Under the pieces are notes generated by a model. It was not told the origin of the DNA, did no database searches, and worked only from the letters and a program-made list of their open reading frames with translations. Position numbers and translations under genes: made by a program. This document shows, one piece after another, positions 1 to 5,169 of a stretch of DNA of 5,169 bases. Origin of the DNA: an uncultured Devosia sp. (GTDB lineage Bacteria; Pseudomonadota; Alphaproteobacteria; Rhizobiales; Devosiaceae); NCBI GenBank assembly GCA_934553185.1, contig CAKTFF010000189.1:1-5169 (forward strand), written 5' to 3'. Position 1 is the first letter of the stretch. Each line of letters opens with the position of its first letter.

Positions 1-1114
1 GGCAAAAGCCTACCTCCAGCGCAGCGCCATCATTGGCGAGATTGTCATCGCGGACAATGGCAGTACGGATGGATCGCAGGACATCGCCTCCAAGCTCGGT
101 GCGCGCGTCGTTCACGTTTCGCAGAAGGGCTATGGCGCAGCACTTCTCGGTGGGATTGCAGCGGCACACGGCCGTTTCATCATAATGGGCGACGCCGATG
201 ATAGCTACGATTTCGGCGCACTTGACCCCTTTGTAGAGGCGCTGCGTGGGGGCTCTGATCTCGTCATGGGGAACCGCTTCAAGGGCGGCATCGAACCTGG
301 TGCCATGCCGTTCCTGCACCGTTACCTCGGCAATCCTGTTCTCAGCCTAATTGGCCGCGTCTTCTTTCATGTTAAGGCGCGGGATTTTCATTGTGGGCTA
401 CGTGGCTTCAGGACGGATACCATCCGCAAGCTGGACCTGCGTACAATGGGAATGGAATTTGCCAGCGAAATGGTTGTTCGGAGTGCCCTGGCCGGCCTTA
501 GGATTGCCGAAGTGCCTACGACGTTAAAGCCGGACGGCCGCAGTCGCGCACCGCATTTGAAGACCTGGCGCGACGGTTGGCGGCACCTGAAATTCCTGCT
601 GATGTACAATCCGCGTTGGTTGTTTGTGATACCCGGCTTGTTCCTTTGCGCTGCGGGATCGACGCTGACGGCTGTGCTGTTGGCAGGACCGGTTCATCTC
701 AGTAGCAGCCTGACGTTGGACCTCAACACCTTCATGGCGGCCTGCTTCATGGTCGTGACGGGTGTGCAACTCGTCACTTTAGGAGTTTTGTCGCGCCTTT
801 ATGCTGATCGAAGCGGCCTACTCCCGCCTAACGCGGCGTCGCGCTGGCTGAAGGCACACATCAGCACGGATCGTCTGGCATTGGGAGCCGGAGCATGTCT
901 CGCGTTGGGGCTTGTCTTGTTTGGTTCGGCAGTAGGCTCATGGGCCGCCATCGACTTCGGCCCGCTTAACGATCCCAGCATCCCGCGAGTCGTGCTGCTT
1001 GGATTGACGCTGATCGCCACTGCTTTCCAAGTCTTCTTTTCGGCCTTTCTGCTGGGCGTTCTGGAGATTCCTGCTGTGCGACCGAAAACACAGATCAACG
1101 AACAAGACACCTGA
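1..1114 (+). CDS. Membrane-anchored family 2 glycosyltransferase (DPM/DPG-synthase-like), 5' end missing
   Basis: The reading frame is open from base 2 to the TGA at 1112-1114, giving 370 visible residues. The true start lies before the window: the first ATG (185) falls directly before the catalytic acidic motif and cannot be the start. Visible residues 14-25 contain IADNGSTDGS, typical of the GT-A nucleotide-sugar fold. Residues 63-71 read GDADDSYDF, the DxD-type metal/nucleotide-binding motif. DFHCGLRGF at about 128-136 is also characteristic of this group. Roughly 206-229, 243-267, 292-311 and 329-356 are hydrophobic, so the enzyme probably has a cytoplasmic catalytic domain followed by four membrane helices. 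Known relatives transfer a sugar from a nucleotide donor to polyprenyl (dolichyl/undecaprenyl) phosphate; that reaction is inferred here. Donor sugar and lipid are unknown. Only about 20-30 N-terminal residues seem to be missing. The membrane-protein gene 33 bases downstream is probably its operon partner. Confidence 0.9.
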   Translation, partial: AKAYLQRSAIIGEIVIADNGSTDGSQDIASKLGARVVHVSQKGYGAALLGGIAAAHGRFIIMGDADDSYDFGALDPFVEALRGGSDLVMGNRFKGGIEPGAMPFLHRYLGNPVLSLIGRVFFHVKARDFHCGLRGFRTDTIRKLDLRTMGMEFASEMVVRSALAGLRIAEVPTTLKPDGRSRAPHLKTWRDGWRHLKFLLMYNPRWLFVIPGLFLCAAGSTLTAVLLAGPVHLSSSLTLDLNTFMAACFMVVTGVQLVTLGVLSRLYADRSGLLPPNAASRWLKAHISTDRLALGAGACLALGLVLFGSAVGSWAAIDFGPLNDPSIPRVVLLGLTLIATAFQVFFSAFLLGVLEIPAVRPKTQINEQDT

Positions 1115-1116
1115 TC

Positions 1117-1129
1117 AGGCTGTCAGCCT
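1117..1129 (+). repeat. Short intercistronic stem-loop
   Basis: AGGCT (1117-1121), loop GTC and AGCCT (1125-1129) form a perfect 5-bp hairpin in the 33-base gap between the two glycosyltransferase genes. No T-run follows, so it is not an intrinsic terminator. It could be an mRNA processing or stability element, or chance. Confidence 0.3.
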
Positions 1130-1147
1130 AAGAGTAAACAGGATCTC

Positions 1148-2968
1148 ATGACCGTCACGTCTTCGGTGGCTCCACCTCTCCGTGGTTCGACCACTTTTGG
1201 GCTGAAGCACGTTTTTGCAGCCGCCGCACTCGCCACGCTTGTGCTGCTCGTCGTCTACGCCAGTTCCGGTTTCTCCACTCTGCATCAAGGCCGCGGCGAC
1301 AATGACAGCATGCTGCGTCTGGCCGAGGTGCGAGACCTGCTTGGCGGGCAAGGCTGGTTCGACCTGCATCAATATCGCATGGGCTTGGACGGCGGCTTTG
1401 TGATGCATTGGTCGAGGCTGATCGATGCGCCGATTGCCGGTCTGATCCAGATCGGGCTTGCGCTTGGCGCCGGACCTGAGCGTTCCGAGCACATCGCGGC
1501 CACGATCTGGCCACTGCTGCTGTTCTTTGCAGCCCTCAGCGCCATCCTGTTTGTCGCCCGGCGCATGGCCGGCGATGCCGCTTTGTTGCCGGCTACCGTG
1601 ATCGCAACAACGAGCCTTTATTATATCGGCATCTTCGCGCCCGGTGCGCTGGATCATCATAATGCCCAGCTGGCCCTGACGCTGGCGATGCTGGCAGGGC
1701 TTGTGGGAAGCCGGCGACGCTTGTGGCCGGCGGGCGGCGCCGGTGCATCCGCCGCGCTGATGCTGGCGATCGGCATGGAAACGGCGCCCTATGTTGCTGT
1801 CGGCGGACTTTGCGCTGCCTTGGCGTTTCTGATGCGCGGTGAAGAAGAAGCGCCGACGGCAATCGGCTTTGGGCTTGGCTTTGCCACCATCGCAAGTGCG
1901 ATCTTTGTTGCCACGATACCGGCTTCAAGCTGGATGCAGCCCGCCTGTGATGCTTATTCTGTCGTGCAATGGGCGATAGCTACAATAGCCGGTCTTGGTC
2001 TGGCTGCCATTGGCGGGATCACGCTCGGTTCACGCACCATGATGCGCCGTGCTGCAGCTCTAGCGATCTTGGGCGTCGCAACCGTCAGCCTGTTGCTGTT
2101 GGTCTTTCCACAATGTCTCGCGGATCCCTACGCCATGGTCGATCCGTGGCTGAAAGCCAACTGGTTGTCGGGCGTTTCAGAGGCCCAATCGGCTTGGGAT
2201 CTGTTGCAAGACAAGCCTGCGGATTTGCTGACCTATTACGTCTATCCGTTGCTCGCGATCGGCGTTCTGCTTGCGCGGCTCTCCAGGCAGCCGAGAAGAA
2301 CGGAACTGTTCCTCTTCGCCATGTTGCTCGCGGCTTACCTCGTGACGCTTTGGCAGGTTCGGGGGGCGCTCTTCCTGATACCCTTGAGCGCCATCGCGCT
2401 CGCGTCCTGGATCGCGGATACACGGCGCCGAGCAAGCGAGTCGCCGACAACCAGGCATGTGCTCGTCATGGCCGGAAGTTGGATCGGATCGTTTATCGTC
2501 AGCTGGATCGCGCTGAGCGTGGGCATCAATGCCGGCCTCGCCGCGATGAAGGGCACCGAACCCAAAGCCGTAACGCCGGACAGCCCGACATCCTGTTATG
2601 ACAGAAGTGATTATGCGGGGTTGGCGCAGGAACCGACGGGCAGGGTGCTTGCGCCCACGAACCTGGGCTCCGCCATTCTCTTATACACCAGCCATAGCGC
2701 GTTTGCGGGGCCGTATCATCGCAACCACGATGGCAATCGGCTTGCGCTGCAAGCCTTGATGGCTGATCCGGAAGCCGCGCGAACCATGCTGCAAGGTTCA
2801 GGCGTGACACTGGTTGTGTGGTGCCCGGGCAATCCGGAATCGGGGTCGCTCGTCGCGCGAGCGCCGCAAAGCCTGGCTGCCGCGCTGGCCCGCAAAGCGG
2901 CGCCAGCTTGGCTGCAGCCAACAAAGGCATTCAACGGCGAGCTTGATATCTACAGGGTTGTACCCTGA
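1148..2968 (+). CDS. Polytopic GT-C-type membrane glycosyltransferase (STT3/PMT-like), uncharacterised
   Basis: This 606-residue integral membrane protein starts at ATG 1148, with a short AGGA Shine-Dalgarno-like stretch at 1140-1143, and ends at TGA 2966-2968. About 12-13 hydrophobic segments are visible: 19-40, 117-137, 144-165, 173-187, 213-229, 237-258, 272-293, 300-320, 364-378, 385-403, 405-423 and 437-461 are the clearest. Just after the first helix, residues 50-53 are GDND, where GT-C enzymes carry their catalytic acidic (modified DxD) motif in the first periplasmic loop. Residues 83-95 include MHWSRLIDAP. Residues 169-171 are DHH at a membrane boundary, recalling the DHH motif of STT3/AglB oligosaccharyltransferases. 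Residues about 465-606 form a soluble, presumably periplasmic, tail with a conserved-looking patch around 499-530 (RVLAPTNLG, GPYHRN). GT-C enzymes use polyprenyl-linked sugars to glycosylate lipids, polysaccharides or proteins outside the inner membrane; the acceptor here cannot be told. The upstream GT2 gene could supply its lipid-linked donor. The family placement is inference; a non-catalytic polytopic membrane protein is the alternative. Confidence 0.83.
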   Translation: MTVTSSVAPPLRGSTTFGLKHVFAAAALATLVLLVVYASSGFSTLHQGRGDNDSMLRLAEVRDLLGGQGWFDLHQYRMGLDGGFVMHWSRLIDAPIAGLIQIGLALGAGPERSEHIAATIWPLLLFFAALSAILFVARRMAGDAALLPATVIATTSLYYIGIFAPGALDHHNAQLALTLAMLAGLVGSRRRLWPAGGAGASAALMLAIGMETAPYVAVGGLCAALAFLMRGEEEAPTAIGFGLGFATIASAIFVATIPASSWMQPACDAYSVVQWAIATIAGLGLAAIGGITLGSRTMMRRAAALAILGVATVSLLLLVFPQCLADPYAMVDPWLKANWLSGVSEAQSAWDLLQDKPADLLTYYVYPLLAIGVLLARLSRQPRRTELFLFAMLLAAYLVTLWQVRGALFLIPLSAIALASWIADTRRRASESPTTRHVLVMAGSWIGSFIVSWIALSVGINAGLAAMKGTEPKAVTPDSPTSCYDRSDYAGLAQEPTGRVLAPTNLGSAILLYTSHSAFAGPYHRNHDGNRLALQALMADPEAARTMLQGSGVTLVVWCPGNPESGSLVARAPQSLAAALARKAAPAWLQPTKAFNGELDIYRVVP

Positions 2969-3029
2969 GCCTCACAGCCGTTGGTGGTCGATCGAGGAGG
3001 AAAGCAGCCGACAACAAGGGTCGACCAAA

Positions 3030-3044
3030 CGCAGCTTTGCTGCG
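3030..3044 (-). terminator. Probable intrinsic terminator of the RlpA-family gene
   Basis: CGCAGC (3030-3035), loop TTT, GCTGCG (3039-3044) is a perfect 6-bp GC-rich hairpin. It starts seven bases past the stop codon of the minus-strand RlpA-family gene. On the minus strand it is followed by TTTGG, a weak T-run. It lies between two convergent genes, but no T-run follows on the plus strand, so it fits the minus-strand gene better. The T-tract is short, so it may be only moderately efficient. Confidence 0.45.
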
Positions 3045-3050
3045 AAGGCT

Positions 3051-3392
3051 TTATGCCTTTTCGATGCAGATCTTGGTGTGTCCCTTGCCGATAAAGCCGA
3101 GTTTGCCGGCTGCAGCCTTGGAAAGGTCGAGCATGCGACCCTTGATGAACGGGCCACGGTCGTTGATCCGAACAACCACGGCCTTGCCGTTGCTGCTGTT
3201 GGTGACCTTGATCTTGGTACCGAAAGGCAGGCTGCGATGGGCGGCGGTCATTTTCGAAGGATTCATGCGCTCGCCGGAAGCGGTCTTGGAAGTGAGAGCG
3301 TACCACGAGGCGCCGCCGCACTGGGCGCTGGCGATGGTGGGGAGGCAAAGGCCGGTGACCAGCATCATGCTGGCGAGAACGGTCTTCTTCAT
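3051..3392 (-). CDS. Short secreted RlpA-family (double-psi beta-barrel) protein, putative lytic transglycosylase
   Basis: The 113-residue protein reads from ATG 3392 to TAA at 3051-3053. The start was chosen because MKKT plus a hydrophobic stretch (residues 4-21) and ASA at 21-23 form a classical signal peptide, with likely cleavage before Gln24. A TTG 16 codons upstream would put Pro-rich, non-signal sequence in front. The mature part is almost entirely one RlpA/DPBB domain: GGASWYA at 26-32, [11 protein letters not shown] at 49-59, and [10 protein letters not shown] at 73-82 followed by GRMLDLS. Glu41, His52 and Asp78 keep the spacing (11 and 26 residues) of Glu120, His131 and Asp157 of Pseudomonas aeruginosa RlpA, which cleaves peptidoglycan strands lacking stem peptides. 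The activity here is therefore plausible but inferred. There is no SPOR domain and no lipobox, so it is probably soluble in the periplasm and not recruited to the septum in the usual way. Cys25 and Cys109 could form a disulfide. No strong ribosome binding site is seen; a weak ACGGGA lies 12 bases before the ATG. Its 3' end faces the glycosyltransferase operon. Confidence 0.9.
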   Translation of the reverse strand: MKKTVLASMMLVTGLCLPTIASAQCGGASWYALTSKTASGERMNPSKMTAAHRSLPFGTKIKVTNSSNGKAVVVRINDRGPFIKGRMLDLSKAAAGKLGFIGKGHTKICIEKA

Positions 3393-3484
3393 TGGTTGGG
3401 GAAATCCCGTTGGTCGGACGGGAGGTGAATTGCCGGCCAAAAGTGGCGGGGTTTCGTTCAGTTCCGATCACGCGCTGTCACACT

Positions 3485-3514
3485 TTGAATCAATGCGTGC
3501 GAATTTGTTATAAA
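3485..3514 (+). promoter_or_regulatory. Possible sigma-70-type promoter, plus strand
   Basis: TTGAAT (3485-3490) and TATAAA (3509-3514) are separated by 18 bases, close to the housekeeping consensus. If used, transcription would start near 3521 and run through the hairpin at 3561-3630. The -10 core TTATAA is a palindrome, so the AT-rich element could equally serve minus-strand transcription toward the RlpA-family gene, where the matching -35 is poor. No conserved context supports it; it rests on motif match alone. Confidence 0.3.
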
Positions 3515-3560
3515 GGTAAAGATTGAACGGGTTGACTCATCGATCGTGAACAAATTCTTA

Positions 3561-3630
3561 AGCAGCTACCATGATGATGAGGAGGGCTTTGCTTGCAGTA
3601 AATATGATGCTGATCATCAACGTAGCTGCT
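3561..3630. repeat. Long imperfect inverted repeat / candidate RNA hairpin
   Basis: AGCAGCTAC (3561-3569) pairs perfectly with GTAGCTGCT (3622-3630). After a 2x2 internal loop, TGATGAT (3572-3578) pairs with ATCATCA (3613-3619). After one G-G mismatch, two more pairs form (3580-3581 with 3610-3611). That gives about 18 pairs around a 28-base loop. There is no terminal T-run on either strand, so it is not a standard terminator. It could be part of a small RNA, an mRNA leader structure, an operator-like dyad or a degenerate palindromic repeat. Which strand is used, if either, is unknown. Confidence 0.5.
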
Positions 3631-3780
3631 GATCTTCAAAAGTATAGGATACGTGATCTTTATTGGAGATTTTTGGCCTTCAACTTGAACAGCAAGTTGT
3701 TGGCGACGCTATTTGTTAAGGCGAAAGTCGAGGCAGCTACACGACTGCCGACGGGGTTCTCGGACCCTCAGCGCTCGTAA
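3571..3780 (+). CDS. Doubtful 69-codon ORF
   Basis: An open frame runs from ATG 3571 (followed by two more ATG codons) to TAA 3778-3780, with a hydrophobic stretch at residues 6-20. It resembles no family I recognise. Against it: it uses AGG, AGA, ATA and CTA codons that are rare in the neighbouring genes, has no clear Shine-Dalgarno, and its first 20 codons coincide with the inverted repeat at 3561-3630. In its favour are only the promoter-like sequence at 3485-3514 and a length somewhat above chance for this AT-richer stretch. It is most likely not a gene. Confidence 0.15.
   Translation: MMMRRALLAVNMMLIINVAADLQKYRIRDLYWRFLAFNLNSKLLATLFVKAKVEAATRLPTGFSDPQRS
3681..3699. repeat. Inverted repeat CAACTTG-N5-CAAGTTG
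   Basis: CAACTTG (3681-3687) and CAAGTTG (3693-3699) are perfect inverted 7-mers separated by AACAG. The 12-base centre-to-centre spacing is what a dimeric regulator operator would have, but it could equally be an RNA hairpin or chance. It lies in the AT-richer intergenic stretch. Confidence 0.35.
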
Positions 3781-3792
3781 TCGCCCCGAGCG
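3772..3792. repeat. Inverted repeat CGCTCG-N9-CGAGCG
   Basis: A perfect 6-bp stem joins 3772-3777 and 3787-3792 around a 9-base loop. It overlaps the stop codon of the doubtful ORF. No T-run follows on the plus strand, and on the minus strand only mixed sequence follows, so a terminator role is weakly supported. Confidence 0.3.
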
Positions 3793-3812
3793 GCAAACAT
3801 GCGCTGGGTGAG

Positions 3813-3836
3813 ATTGCGGCGGTGGTCCGCCGCAAT
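3813..3836. repeat. Strong 10-bp stem-loop
   Basis: ATTGCGGCGG (3813-3822) pairs perfectly with CCGCCGCAAT (3827-3836) around a TGGT tetraloop; a G-T wobble extends it by one. It lies 67 bases past the psuG stop on the minus strand and is the most stable-looking hairpin in the gap. No T-run follows it in either direction, so it may protect the psuG 3' end, act as a bidirectional stem-loop with Rho, or be unrelated to transcription. Confidence 0.5.
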
Positions 3837-3869
3837 TGCTAACTGTGTGGAACCAAATTTTTTCGGAAT

Positions 3870-3892
3870 TTTCGGGTCATTTCGACCGGAAA
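3870..3892. repeat. Imperfect dyad just beyond psuG
   Basis: TTTC-G-GGTC (3870-3878) can pair with GACC-G-GAAA (3884-3892) around a 5-base loop, interrupted by one G-G mismatch. It starts about 11 bases after the psuG stop on the minus strand. On that strand A-rich rather than T-rich sequence follows, so it is not a canonical intrinsic terminator. The adjacent plus-strand sequence repeats AATTTTTTCGG (3856-3866) and AATTTTCGG (3867-3875). Confidence 0.3.
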
Positions 3893-3903
3893 TCGCGATG
3901 GGT

Positions 3904-4830
3904 TCAGGCGTTTTCTGCCCGAAATCGGGCGTGAGCGACCGCAATTTTGGCCGCAATTGCCGCATTGTTCCGGACAAGCGCGATGTTGGCCTTCAAACTG
4001 CGACCTTCCGACAGCTCGTTGATCTTGGCGAGGAGGAAGGGCGTCAGCTCCTTGCGGGTGACTCCATTGGCGTCTGCTTCCGCGACGGCATCGTTGATCG
4101 TGCCGTCGATGAAGGACGGATCGAGCGCGTCACCTTCCGGAATGGGATTGGCGATCAGGATGCCGGTCTGCGAACCCATGGCGCGGTGCAGGATCATGGC
4201 CTGGGCAATCTCTTCCACCGAGTCGAGGCGGTGATCGGCCTTCAGGCCGCTGGAACGGGTGAAGAAGGCGGGGAAGTCGTCGGAACCGTAGGCGATCACG
4301 GGGACGCGCTGGGTTTCCAGAACTTCCAGCGTTTTCGGGATATCGAGGATCGACTTCACGCCGGCGCAAACCACCGTCGTGCCGGTCTGCCCGAGTTCAG
4401 TGAGGTCGGCCGAAATGTCGAAGCTTTGTTCGGCGCCGCGATGCACGCCGCCGACGCCGCCAGTGGCGAAGATGGCGATGCCGGCGAGTTCGGCCAGCCG
4501 CATCGTGGCTGAAACGGTGGTGCCGGCGGTCTGCTTGCGCACCATCACGGCGGCAAGATCGCGGCCGGACGCTTTCACGACATTCTTCGCCTGCGCCAGG
4601 GCTTCCAGGTCGCCATCGTCCAGGCCGACCCGCAGTTCACCATCGATCACGGCGATCGTGGCCGGTACCGCACCTTCGGCTCGGATCAGCGCTTCAACGC
4701 CGCGCGCCATTTTGAGATTGGCGGGATAGGGCATGCCATGGGTGATGATGGTGGATTCCAGCGCCACGATCGGGGCGCCGGTTTTGAGGGCGTCAGCCAC
4801 TTCGGCGCTGAGCTTGATGAGGTCTTTCAT
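3904..4830 (-). CDS. psuG: Pseudouridine-5'-phosphate glycosidase PsuG
   Basis: The 308-residue enzyme runs from ATG 4830 to TGA 3904-3906. An AGAAGG Shine-Dalgarno sits at 4840-4845, 9 bases before the start. It is a cytoplasmic lyase-type glycosidase (EC 4.2.1.70) that reversibly splits pseudouridine 5'-phosphate into uracil and ribose 5-phosphate by opening the C-C glycosidic bond. The sequence matches the family end to end: ALESTIITHGMPYP at 23-36, VVKASGRDL at 84-92, FATGGVGGVHRG at 121-132, DISADL at 138-143, VVCAGVKSILD at 153-163 and ANPIPEG near 237-243. Glu25, Lys86, Asp142 and Lys159 correspond, with a one-residue offset, to the catalytic Glu31, Lys93, Asp149 and Lys166 of E. coli PsuG (YeiN), so it should be active. 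Its length is close to the 312 of E. coli. It follows the kinase gene by 29 bases and is surely cotranscribed with it. No classical terminator follows; stem-loops lie at 3870-3892 and 3813-3836. Confidence 0.97.
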   Translation of the reverse strand: MKDLIKLSAEVADALKTGAPIVALESTIITHGMPYPANLKMARGVEALIRAEGAVPATIAVIDGELRVGLDDGDLEALAQAKNVVKASGRDLAAVMVRKQTAGTTVSATMRLAELAGIAIFATGGVGGVHRGAEQSFDISADLTELGQTGTTVVCAGVKSILDIPKTLEVLETQRVPVIAYGSDDFPAFFTRSSGLKADHRLDSVEEIAQAMILHRAMGSQTGILIANPIPEGDALDPSFIDGTINDAVAEADANGVTRKELTPFLLAKINELSEGRSLKANIALVRNNAAIAAKIAVAHARFRAENA

Positions 4831-4859
4831 GGGAGTTCGCCTTCTTTGTTGGTCCCGCT

Positions 4860-5169
4860 TTAGGCAGGAACACGATGCATGCCGGCTTCTAGGAAGCGGG
4901 CGGAAAGGTCGGGGCGCACGCTGGCTTCGCTTTCGGTGGTGAGGCTTGCGAGCAGGGCGCCGGTTCGGGCGGCAAGCGGAAGCGGATCGCCAGTCAGAAC
5001 GCGAAAAAGCGTGCCGGCAATCATGGCGTCACCTGCACCGGTGACATCGACGGGCTGGGCGGGCACGGGCTGCATGAGTTCAACGCCGGTACTTGTGGCA
5101 ACCGCATAGCCTTGCGCGCCCATGGTCACGATCACCTCGCCGACGCCGGCGACGCGCAGGGCTTCCGCG
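4860..5169 (-). CDS. psuK: PfkB-family sugar/nucleoside kinase, C-terminal part, probably pseudouridine kinase PsuK
   Basis: Only the last 102 residues are in the window; the frame is open to the edge and stops at TAA 4860-4862. The GTG at 5133-5135 is an internal valine codon, not a start. Visible residues 12-20 (VIVTMGAQG) are the usual strand before the active site. Residues 41-52 (DVTGAGDAMIAG) are the PfkB C-terminal signature with the anion-hole GAGD, whose Asp47 is the catalytic base. The missing two thirds would carry the substrate-binding lid. The family also contains ribokinase, fructokinase and adenosine kinase, and the fragment alone does not distinguish them. The pseudouridine assignment comes from psuG, which follows 29 bases downstream in the same direction; in E. 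coli the two enzymes are also encoded side by side. The kinase would phosphorylate pseudouridine at the 5' position with ATP, feeding PsuG. The operon promoter and any transporter or regulator lie outside the window. Confidence 0.82.
   Translation of the reverse strand, partial: AEALRVAGVGEVIVTMGAQGYAVATSTGVELMQPVPAQPVDVTGAGDAMIAGTLFRVLTGDPLPLAARTGALLASLTTESEASVRPDLSARFLEAGMHRVPA

Larger units (their letters stand above)
3393..3903. other. Long intergenic region without a convincing gene
   Basis: About 510 bases separate the RlpA-family gene from the end of psuG, both on the minus strand. The part from about 3480 to 3760 is visibly richer in A+T than the flanking genes. It should contain the promoter of the RlpA-family gene, but no good minus-strand -35/-10 pair is obvious; the best is a TATAAC at 3507-3512 without a matching -35. 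It holds a plus-strand promoter-like sequence, a long imperfect hairpin, further inverted repeats and a doubtful 69-codon ORF, listed separately. No tRNA, transposase remnant or terminal inverted repeat was recognised. Confidence 0.7.

Noticed and set aside
185..1114. ATG 185 as the start of the glycosyltransferase
   Set aside because: It sits immediately before GDADD, inside the catalytic domain; the frame continues open to the window edge with the conserved IADNGSTDGS motif upstream.
1115..1660. 181-codon minus-strand ORF opposite the GT-C gene
   Set aside because: It is antisense to a well-supported membrane protein; its composition (Gln, Arg, His-rich) is typical of an out-of-frame reading of GC-rich coding DNA.
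1969..2601. 210-codon plus-strand ORF within the GT-C gene
   Set aside because: It lies wholly inside the 606-residue frame, has no recognisable domain, and is Arg/Ser-rich like a shifted reading.
2994..3000. Strong Shine-Dalgarno-like GAGGAGG on the plus strand
   Set aside because: No start codon follows at usable distance, and the sequence beyond runs into the antisense strand of the RlpA-family gene.
2814..3428. 204-codon plus-strand ORF across the end of GT-C and opposite the RlpA-family gene
   Set aside because: It overlaps two well-supported genes and shows no domain; the minus-strand RlpA motifs are decisive.
3393..3440. TTG start 16 codons upstream for the RlpA-family protein
   Set aside because: It would place a Pro-rich segment before the signal peptide; the internal ATG begins a standard MKK signal sequence.
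3917..3930. GCCCG-AAAT-CGGGC dyad as a psuG terminator
   Set aside because: It lies inside the last psuG codons, before the stop, and is followed by A-rich rather than T-rich sequence on the minus strand.
3799..4512. 237-codon plus-strand ORF opposite psuG
   Set aside because: It is antisense to psuG, which is conserved end to end with its catalytic residues.

Overview
The window looks like ordinary chromosome of an alphaproteobacterium, most likely from the Rhizobiales (Rhizobium/Agrobacterium/Ensifer-like). The evidence is moderately high GC with GC-rich third positions, a short secreted RlpA-type protein, a compact psuK-psuG pair, and a GT2/GT-C membrane glycosyltransferase pair. The genus cannot be fixed from this sequence alone.

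Layout. (1) Bases 1-2968, plus strand: a 5'-truncated family 2 glycosyltransferase with four C-terminal membrane helices. After a 33-base gap comes a 606-residue polytopic GT-C-type protein with an acidic GDND motif and a DHH motif resembling the STT3/AglB class. They probably form an operon in which the first enzyme makes or uses a polyprenyl-phosphate sugar and the second acts on lipid-linked sugars at the periplasmic face. The glycan is unknown. (2) Bases 3030-3392, minus strand, convergent with the glycosyltransferases: a small exported double-psi beta-barrel protein of the RlpA family with its three catalytic residues intact, followed by a probable terminator hairpin. (3) Bases 3393-3903: a long, relatively AT-rich intergenic region without a convincing gene. 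It holds several inverted repeats, an octamer present three times, a promoter-like sequence and one doubtful 69-codon ORF. (4) Bases 3904-5169, minus strand: psuG (pseudouridine-5'-phosphate glycosidase), preceded by the 3' end of a PfkB-family kinase that by context is psuK. The two form the pseudouridine salvage pathway: the kinase makes pseudouridine 5'-phosphate and PsuG splits it into uracil and ribose 5-phosphate.

No mobile element, CRISPR array, tRNA or rRNA was seen. The parts most worth a second look are the structured intergenic region at 3480-3903 and the uncharacterised GT2/GT-C pair. Nothing here clearly amounts to a new biological system.
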